DNA of 64,000 bases from NCBI RefSeq assembly GCF_014897815.1, contig NZ_JABUZG010000071.1:62001-126000 (forward strand), written 5' to 3'. Made by a program: the position numbers and the translations under genes. This stretch comes from Psychrobacter sp. PG1. Its GTDB lineage: Bacteria > Pseudomonadota > Gammaproteobacteria > Pseudomonadales > Moraxellaceae. Positions 58,448-64,000 of the stretch are shown here, in pieces (within the stretch, counting starts at the first letter, position 1; each line of letters starts with the position of its first letter). The notes below the pieces were generated by a model. The model had not been told where the DNA came from. It saw nothing but the letters and a program-made list of their open reading frames with translations, and did not search any database.

Positions 58448-59008
58448 TTAATTTTCTTTATCTTCTGGTGCTATAGCAGTCGAGTCAGTAAACGACTCTA
58501 GTTGCTGTAAAAGCTGATTGACCATATGACGGGGATAAGTATGACCAGTTGGCATAATAATATGAGCGACTTGGCGATATAAGGGATCACGAGTGCTATA
58601 TAAATCTTGCAAGATTTTTCTAGGATTTGGCTGCTGTAACAGTGGTCGTGATTTGTCTTTAGCCGTGCGAGCCATTTGCACATCAACTGGCGCATTCAAA
58701 TAAACCACGATACCGCGCTGATGCAAAAACGCTCTGTTTTCAGCACACATCACAGCGCCACCACCGGTCGCTAAAACGATTTGGTCTTTTTGAGTCAACT
58801 CATCGATGGCGCGCGTTTCACGCTCACGGAAGCCCGCCTCGCCTTCTTTAGCGAATATCCAAGCTATGTCAGCCCCTGTCTGCGATTCAATGTACCAATC
58901 GCTGTCTACAAAGGTGCGCCCCAACTGCTTAGCCAGCAATTTACCGATGGTTGTCTTCCCTGCTCCCATCGGCCCTACTAAAAACACCGACGGCAATTCC
59001 TCCACCAT
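58448..59008 (-). CDS. aroK: Shikimate kinase
   Basis: A 186-residue P-loop kinase. The Walker A is G12-P-M-G-A-G-K18-T-T, and shikimate-binding residues lie in FVDSDWYIE and the AGFRERETRAI region, with the GGGAV motif (LATGGGAVMC) and the LID arginine region RPLL. The C-terminus has an extra 15-20 residues. The order pilMNOPQ-aroK-aroB is maintained; a terminator (59117-59148) sits between pilQ and aroK, so aroK likely has its own promoter. Confidence 0.97.
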   Translation of the reverse strand: MVEELPSVFLVGPMGAGKTTIGKLLAKQLGRTFVDSDWYIESQTGADIAWIFAKEGEAGFRERETRAIDELTQKDQIVLATGGGAVMCAENRAFLHQRGIVVYLNAPVDVQMARTAKDKSRPLLQQPNPRKILQDLYSTRDPLYRQVAHIIMPTGHTYPRHMVNQLLQQLESFTDSTAIAPEDKEN

Positions 59009-59116
59009 AATACTTACTCAGCTAAATTAGCTATGATACAACGTCATTGATATTCTGGCTAGTAATGAGCGTTGATTATTGTTAGTAAAATTCAATCAAT
59101 ATGAAAATTTTTCCAT

Positions 59117-59148
59117 AAAAAAAGCAAGCGTTGATGCTTGCTTCTTTT
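59117..59148 (-). terminator. Terminator of the pilMNOPQ operon
   Basis: AAAAGCAAGC and GCTTGCTTCTTTT arms with a 6-nt loop, 25 bp past pilQ. Confidence 0.88.
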
Positions 59149-59172
59149 GAGCGAAAACCAATCAATAAATGA

Positions 59173-61512
59173 TTAATCTATGCGGCTAATACCATCATTG
59201 ATTAATTTTGGCGTGATAAATATCAATAACTCTTCTTTAGAATTACTACGCACGTCTTTACGGAAAGCGCGACCAATATAAGGCAGGTCTCCTAAGAACG
59301 GTACTTTATCAACACCATTGCTGGTACGATTCTTAAAGACACCACCCAACACAACCGTTTGACCATCTTCGACAATAACATTGGTTGAAATAGAGTCTTC
59401 AGCAATAGCAACCTGATTATTAATAATGGTTGGCGTACCGTTAGTGATTAACAATTGCAAACCGATTTTACCATCTGGGGTGATATTTGGTGTGGCCTCT
59501 AAACTCAATGCTGCTTCTTTAAAGCTAGTGGTAGTTGCTCCACTGGCAGACGCTTCTTGATAAGGAATCTGCGTCCCTGAAGAGACTTTCGCCGTTTGCT
59601 TGTCTGCTGTCAGAATCTTCGGCGTAGAAATCACTTCACCGCGATTATCCGCTTGCAGTGCTGACAATTCAAGATCAAGCATCACATCTGACATACTAAG
59701 CAAGCCAAAGGCAATACTACCAGCGGGGTTGGCAACCCCTAAATCGACGTTTAAGTTATCAGGACGAGTAATATCGTATGAAGGATAAGAAACCGTTTGA
59801 CCATTTACCGTCGTCGTTTCTACATCAAAGTCTTTTAAATCCCATAACGTTTGATTACTACCACCGACCAATAAATTACGGTTATTAGCAGCACCATTTG
59901 ACAAGATACCCCAACGAACCCCAATCTCTTTACTAAAGCTATCAGTGGCACTCACAATACGCGCTTCAATCATGACCTGACGGACTGGAATATCAATTTT
60001 ACCAATCAACTTATGGATATTTTCGATACTGTCAGCCACATCTTTAATAATTAAAGTATTGGTACGTTCATCTACCGTTACCGTTCCACGATTAGACAAT
60101 AAGGTATTGTTATCAGCAGCATTTGCATTGCTGCCACCTGATGAGCCACTGCCTTGAGAAATAAGTGTCAAAACATCTGGCGCTTTTGCATAGCTAAGAC
60201 GAATATATTCTGTGCGTAATGGCGCAAAAGACTCAACCGCTTGCTGCGCTTCAAGCTCACGTGCTTCTTGCTCAGCAAGCTCGGTGGAAGGCGCAACCAA
60301 AATGACATTGCCATTTTCACGCTTACCAAGATTTTTACTCCTTAGAATAATATCTAGCGCTTGATCCCATGGGACATTAATCAGGCGTAAGGTGATATTG
60401 CCCGCGACTGAATCACTAGCCACAATATTCATTTCTGTGAACTGCGCTAGGATATCTAAGACACTGCGAATTTCAACGTCTTGAAACTCCATAGATAGCG
60501 CTTCACCGCTATAGACTTTTTCTTCAAGTGTTGGCTCACGTAGTAGCTCAGGTTTTCTGATATTAATATTCAGCTGATTGCCTGATTGATAAGCCTGATA
60601 CTCATAATCTTCTTTAACATTAATAGTAATTACACCATTTTGACCTTGGTTTTTAGTATCAATACTATCAACCAGACCACTATTAATATTCAAACGGCGC
60701 AATAAATTTCTTGGCACGGTGCTACCCGTTAAGCGTACCACTAACTTGTTGCCTTGACGTTGGACATCAACGGGAATGGCTTCATTGGTAAGTGTGATGC
60801 TAACGTTGCCACCACTATCATTTCCTGCGGCAAAATTGACGGCACTCAAACCATCATAGCTATATTGCTTACTCACTTGCGATGCAGCAAGTTGTGGGCT
60901 TAATAATGGGTTAACTCTGACCACCATGGTATCAGCAGGCACTTGATTTTTAACCACCGTTTTACTGGCTATATTGACTGCCGATGCACTACTGGTTTCT
61001 ACAATCGGTGTAACGACTGCTGTCGTCGTGATCGCATTATTGTCATTGAGTACGTCTTGGATAGGATCATTGGTCATTACTGGACGATTAGGATCAGTAA
61101 TGGTCAATAGTAAATCGTTACCTTCAATCGATGTCGTATAGTTACCTGCCTGTTTTAGCTCAACAATCAGGCGCGTAGTACTGTCACTATTCAACGTCGT
61201 GACCTTATCAATCATACCAATATTGTATTCATTAAAGCGACTAGCAAGTCCATTCTGCACTTTTTCAAAATCTAGTACCAAACGGCTAGGGTTATCAAGC
61301 TGATAGGCGGCAGGTAACACTGGTAAACCGTCAAATCCCAAACGCATTTGCGTCACTGCTGGTGCAATTTGTACCACAGAAACTTCGTTAATGCGCTGTG
61401 CGGCATGGGCACTATTACTCACTGCTACCATGCTGATTGCCAATGCTGAAATGGCAAAAGCAGAAGATACGCGGTTGCTCATCATCGTTACCTTGTTATT
61501 GCGTACTGTCAT
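59173..61512 (-). CDS. pilQ: Type IV pilus secretin PilQ
   Basis: A 779-residue outer-membrane secretin through which type IV pili exit. Signal peptide in the first 35 residues (ending near SAHAAQ), AMIN peptidoglycan-binding domains (about 40-130 and 215-310), an STN/N0 domain at about 335-400 (LSMEFQDVEIRSVLDILAQFTEMNIV), an N1 domain, and the C-terminal secretin with VPFLGDLPYIGRAFRK and KEELLIFITPKLI. The start has the RBS GAGGAATAAATA. Last gene of the operon. Confidence 0.97.
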   Translation of the reverse strand: MTVRNNKVTMMSNRVSSAFAISALAISMVAVSNSAHAAQRINEVSVVQIAPAVTQMRLGFDGLPVLPAAYQLDNPSRLVLDFEKVQNGLASRFNEYNIGMIDKVTTLNSDSTTRLIVELKQAGNYTTSIEGNDLLLTITDPNRPVMTNDPIQDVLNDNNAITTTAVVTPIVETSSASAVNIASKTVVKNQVPADTMVVRVNPLLSPQLAASQVSKQYSYDGLSAVNFAAGNDSGGNVSITLTNEAIPVDVQRQGNKLVVRLTGSTVPRNLLRRLNINSGLVDSIDTKNQGQNGVITINVKEDYEYQAYQSGNQLNINIRKPELLREPTLEEKVYSGEALSMEFQDVEIRSVLDILAQFTEMNIVASDSVAGNITLRLINVPWDQALDIILRSKNLGKRENGNVILVAPSTELAEQEARELEAQQAVESFAPLRTEYIRLSYAKAPDVLTLISQGSGSSGGSNANAADNNTLLSNRGTVTVDERTNTLIIKDVADSIENIHKLIGKIDIPVRQVMIEARIVSATDSFSKEIGVRWGILSNGAANNRNLLVGGSNQTLWDLKDFDVETTTVNGQTVSYPSYDITRPDNLNVDLGVANPAGSIAFGLLSMSDVMLDLELSALQADNRGEVISTPKILTADKQTAKVSSGTQIPYQEASASGATTTSFKEAALSLEATPNITPDGKIGLQLLITNGTPTIINNQVAIAEDSISTNVIVEDGQTVVLGGVFKNRTSNGVDKVPFLGDLPYIGRAFRKDVRSNSKEELLIFITPKLINDGISRID

Positions 61513-61539
61513 TATTTATTCCTCAAAAAATCTGCCGAC

Positions 61540-62073
61540 TTAGCTTATGGGTGAAACCAACGACTGGGGTTTTTCAACAAACCCAGCGCGGCTGTCTGGC
61601 ACAATTTCAATCAAGTTAATCTGGGTCGGCGTGATTTCAACAATACGGCCGTCATTTAGTCCAAGATAATCACCTACTTTAACACTCGCGACTGAACCAT
61701 CAGGGCGTTGTACCAACGCATATCGCTGACCTTCAGGTGAAATTACGACACCACGAAAAATCAGTTGCGATAGCTCATATTGCTCAAGAGGTTCTTTCAC
61801 TCTGGTAATGTCAGGACGCACACCATCGATGGAAGTGGTAGGACCTTGGACATTGACTAAACTCGGTGGTAAGAATGGACTGCGCTGTGCGCTGGCACTA
61901 TAAACAAAGTCTTCTACTAGCTCAGCTTTGGGCGGTGGTTCAATAGGCTGAGCTGGCTGATTACGGATATCGGTCATTGATTGCTCTGCCATACCAATGC
62001 GATCCGCACACCCTGTCATGGACAATACAGCCATGCTTAAAACCAATAGCGTAGGCAGTTTTTGAATATTCAT
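61540..62073 (-). CDS. pilP: Type IV pilus assembly lipoprotein PilP
   Basis: A 177-residue inner-membrane lipoprotein that links PilNO to PilQ. The lipobox is in VLSMTGCAD, so C22 is lipidated. The region around 90-160 is the PilP homology domain (LIFRGVVISPEGQRYALVQRPDGSVASVKVGDYLGLNDGRIVEIT). Its start overlaps the pilO stop by 1 nt, and pilQ follows at 27 bp. Confidence 0.95.
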   Translation of the reverse strand: MNIQKLPTLLVLSMAVLSMTGCADRIGMAEQSMTDIRNQPAQPIEPPPKAELVEDFVYSASAQRSPFLPPSLVNVQGPTTSIDGVRPDITRVKEPLEQYELSQLIFRGVVISPEGQRYALVQRPDGSVASVKVGDYLGLNDGRIVEITPTQINLIEIVPDSRAGFVEKPQSLVSPIS

Positions 62074-62807
62074 TAGTTGCCTCCTGCATTATCAGTGGTT
62101 GCAGCGTCAGTGACAGCAACCGTTTCATCACCCTCAGGGTCAGCTTCTTTTGAACGATAGGTTTTGGTTTGTAATACCAAATTAAGCTCCGGTAAAACAT
62201 CCAATGTCGGCTGAGGATTGCTGACCTCAAAATCATGCATAGTAATGATTCGTGGTAAGGCGGCAAGACCACTAATAAAGCTACCAAACTGATGATATTC
62301 GCCCAAAGCAGCAATGCGGATAGGTTGCTCAATAAAAAATTCGTTTTCAATCTCAGGCTCTACTGAAATGTCTTGAAAACGTATATTGCTGCCGACACCC
62401 GTCATGTTAATGCCCTCTACCAGCTCTGATACACGCGTATCTTTTGGTAGCTGATCGAGTAAGGTATTGAACTCAGCTTCCATTTGGACAACTTGCTCTT
62501 GGTAGGCTTTTAAATGACGCGCGCGTGATTCTTTTTCACGATAGCTATCAAGTAACGTTTGTTGCTGACTCTCAGCAGCATTGATCTCATCGATCTTACT
62601 ACTAATCGGTAAAGCCCATGCCAACGCTGCGATGAGCGTAATAATAAGCCCTATTACCGTTACCTTTACAGGTAATGGCCAGCTGCCGTAGTTTTCAGAG
62701 TCCAACGATTCAAAACTGCGGCGAAACTCCTGTAAATCAAACTGTTGCTTTGGTTTCAAGGCTGTTTTTTTGGTTTTAATCAGGTTTTTTTTACGGTTAA
62801 GCTTCAT
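62073..62807 (-). CDS. pilO: Type IV pilus assembly protein PilO
   Basis: A 244-residue bitopic inner-membrane protein. Cytoplasmic Lys-rich N-terminus (KLNRKKNLIKTKKTALKPKQ), one transmembrane helix at about 48-68, a periplasmic coiled coil (AAESQQQTLLDSYREKESRARHLKAYQEQVVQMEAEFNTLLDQLP) and a ferredoxin-like domain ending in a Thr/Asp-rich tail. The start overlaps pilN by 4 nt. Confidence 0.95.
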   Translation of the reverse strand: MKLNRKKNLIKTKKTALKPKQQFDLQEFRRSFESLDSENYGSWPLPVKVTVIGLIITLIAALAWALPISSKIDEINAAESQQQTLLDSYREKESRARHLKAYQEQVVQMEAEFNTLLDQLPKDTRVSELVEGINMTGVGSNIRFQDISVEPEIENEFFIEQPIRIAALGEYHQFGSFISGLAALPRIITMHDFEVSNPQPTLDVLPELNLVLQTKTYRSKEADPEGDETVAVTDAATTDNAGGN

Positions 62808-63466
62808 AACTCACCTCCAGGTACAGTGGTACCGTCAGCACCCTCTACAGGAACGGCTGTTTCCGACTGTACTTTGGTCGTGATCACAAACTGTACATAA
62901 CTGTCTTCAGGATAAATAGGACGCGGCTGTTCACCAGCGGTGACCGTATTATTAAGCACTGGTGCAGATTCATAAGCACTGATATTTTGTTGGATATTAC
63001 TAACGGCTGAATCACCCATCCATTTACTATCATCAAGATTACGAATCAAACTTGATACAATATTTGGATTATCAGCTCGACCTGTCAGCGTCAAAACATC
63101 GCCTTCACGTTTGAGATTATTCAAATAGAGTGCCGGCGGGATGGCTTTAGCAAGATCATCCCATAAACGAACAGGTACAGGACGTCGACCCTGCAAGTCT
63201 TGAATGACTTGCATACGTGAAATGATATCGTCACGGCGCTGTTCCAGACTATCAATTTCAGTCAAAGCCGTATCTAAAAGCGCATTTTCTTTTTCAATCA
63301 ATGCGTTCGCATCCAGTTGTTCATCAAGCTCGTTGTTAAAGTAGCTCCATGAAGCAAATGCAGCCAATAAAGTAAGCAAAGTCACTGCCACTACTAACGT
63401 GAGAAATTCTTTATTGCGACGCTCGCGCTCTTCTTGGCGCCAAGGTAATAGGTTAATACGAGCCAT
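62804..63466 (-). CDS. pilN: Type IV pilus assembly protein PilN
   Basis: A 220-residue inner-membrane protein. Start at 63466 gives the conserved PilN opening MARINLLPWRQEERERR (the motif that binds PilM) with RBS AAGGAG; an upstream in-frame Met at 63496 is not used. One transmembrane helix near 20-40, a coiled-coil, and a ferredoxin-like periplasmic domain. The ATG overlaps the pilM stop by 1 nt (TAATG). Confidence 0.95.
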   Translation of the reverse strand: MARINLLPWRQEERERRNKEFLTLVVAVTLLTLLAAFASWSYFNNELDEQLDANALIEKENALLDTALTEIDSLEQRRDDIISRMQVIQDLQGRRPVPVRLWDDLAKAIPPALYLNNLKREGDVLTLTGRADNPNIVSSLIRNLDDSKWMGDSAVSNIQQNISAYESAPVLNNTVTAGEQPRPIYPEDSYVQFVITTKVQSETAVPVEGADGTTVPGGEL

Positions 63467-64000
63467 TAGTCGAAGCTCCTTAACGCAAGACCGCATGCAG
63501 CCATTAAACTTGGTGCATCAATGGCCAGTTGCTCATTATCGATATTTGGGGCAATAGTCATATTGATAAAAGGGTTGGCAATACTGACAGTCACCCCAAG
63601 TTTTTGCTGTGCCATACCAGCAAGACCAGCAATAGAGCTACTACCACCAGCAAGAACCACATGATCGATACTACTGTATTGGCTTGAAGAGAAGTAAAAT
63701 TGCAACGAACGAGTAATTTGTTGAATGGTATTCTCAATAAAAGGCGTCAATACATCAAGGTAGTAGTCATCTGGTAAGGTACGCTCACGCTTGCTGATAG
63801 CCGCTTCTTCAGCAGATAGTCCATAACGATTTTGTATCGCTTCTGTCAACTGAACACCACCAAATAGTTGTTCACGGCTATAGATAAACTCACCGTTCTT
63901 AGCGATATATAAAGTCGTTTGATTATGACCAATATCTATCAAAGCCACTAATTCTGGGGCATTTGGTAAGTTATCTACCATGAGTCCGAAAGCACGCTCT
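63466..64000 (-). CDS. pilM: Type IV pilus assembly protein PilM (5' part outside window)
   Basis: The C-terminal about 178 residues of an actin-like ATPase that binds PilN. Seen: VALIDIGHNQTTLYIAKNGE (second phosphate loop), VVLAGGSSSIAGLAGMAQQKLG (adenosine motif) and the end LMAACGLALRSFD. The frame stays open through the window end (ERAFGL before M63979-63981), so the gene continues beyond base 64000; about half of the usual 350 residues is missing. First of pilMNOPQ. Confidence 0.95.
   Translation of the reverse strand, partial: ERAFGLMVDNLPNAPELVALIDIGHNQTTLYIAKNGEFIYSREQLFGGVQLTEAIQNRYGLSAEEAAISKRERTLPDDYYLDVLTPFIENTIQQITRSLQFYFSSSQYSSIDHVVLAGGSSSIAGLAGMAQQKLGVTVSIANPFINMTIAPNIDNEQLAIDAPSLMAACGLALRSFD

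Overview
The window looks like a chromosomal segment of a gammaproteobacterium of the Moraxellaceae, most likely Psychrobacter. This is an inference from moderate-to-low GC, the type of proteins encoded, and the mix of core genes (valS, parC, gltBD, pilMNOPQ-aroKB, serB with its divergent Smp-type membrane protein, rph, bioB). No rRNA, tRNA, CRISPR array or intact transposase gene was found. Coding density is high and many genes end in easily seen hairpin-plus-T-run terminators.

Layout. 1-9.9 kb: NUDIX hydrolase, secreted serine hydrolase of the beta-lactamase fold, large M16 (PreP-like) metalloprotease, universal stress protein, a LysR regulator divergent from a YeiH-type exporter, a cold-shock protein and a YbaN/DUF454 membrane protein. 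10.2-12.9 kb is an accessory patch: a TerD-vWA protein, then a three-gene AT-rich operon encoding a predicted ADP-ribosyltransferase, a small middle protein and a SecB-like chaperone. This arrangement matches the toxin-antitoxin-chaperone (TAC) layout and in particular CmdTAC-type anti-phage systems; it is the most interesting locus here. 13-25 kb: valS, an FNT-family transporter, a bile-acid/sodium symporter homologue, a YbjQ-family cluster, UPF0149, an acidic PA3496-like protein, and the Smp/serB divergent pair. 25-32 kb: DUF368 protein, SCP2-domain protein, bioB, hemJ, an NlpC/P60-like secreted protein, rph. 32-36.4 kb: two tandem fadD paralogues. 36.9-44.4 kb: parC followed by a patch of AT-rich small membrane proteins, a lipoprotein, a frameshifted BLUF photoreceptor gene, a PEBP-like periplasmic protein and a HAD phosphatase. 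44.8-49 kb: a polyamine-type binding lipoprotein and two tandemly duplicated FUSC membrane proteins. 49-55.1 kb: gltB-gltD (glutamate synthase), preceded by a long, potentially structured leader. 56-64 kb: SPOR-like protein, aroB, aroK, and the type IV pilus operon pilMNOPQ, with pilM running off the window end.

Themes: recent tandem duplication (fadD, FUSC, YbjQ pairs), a family of short palindromic repeats with GGGCGTGTC-type ends (three copies, one a 174-bp MITE-like element), recurrent near-identical terminators, and one small defence-like operon inserted between housekeeping genes.
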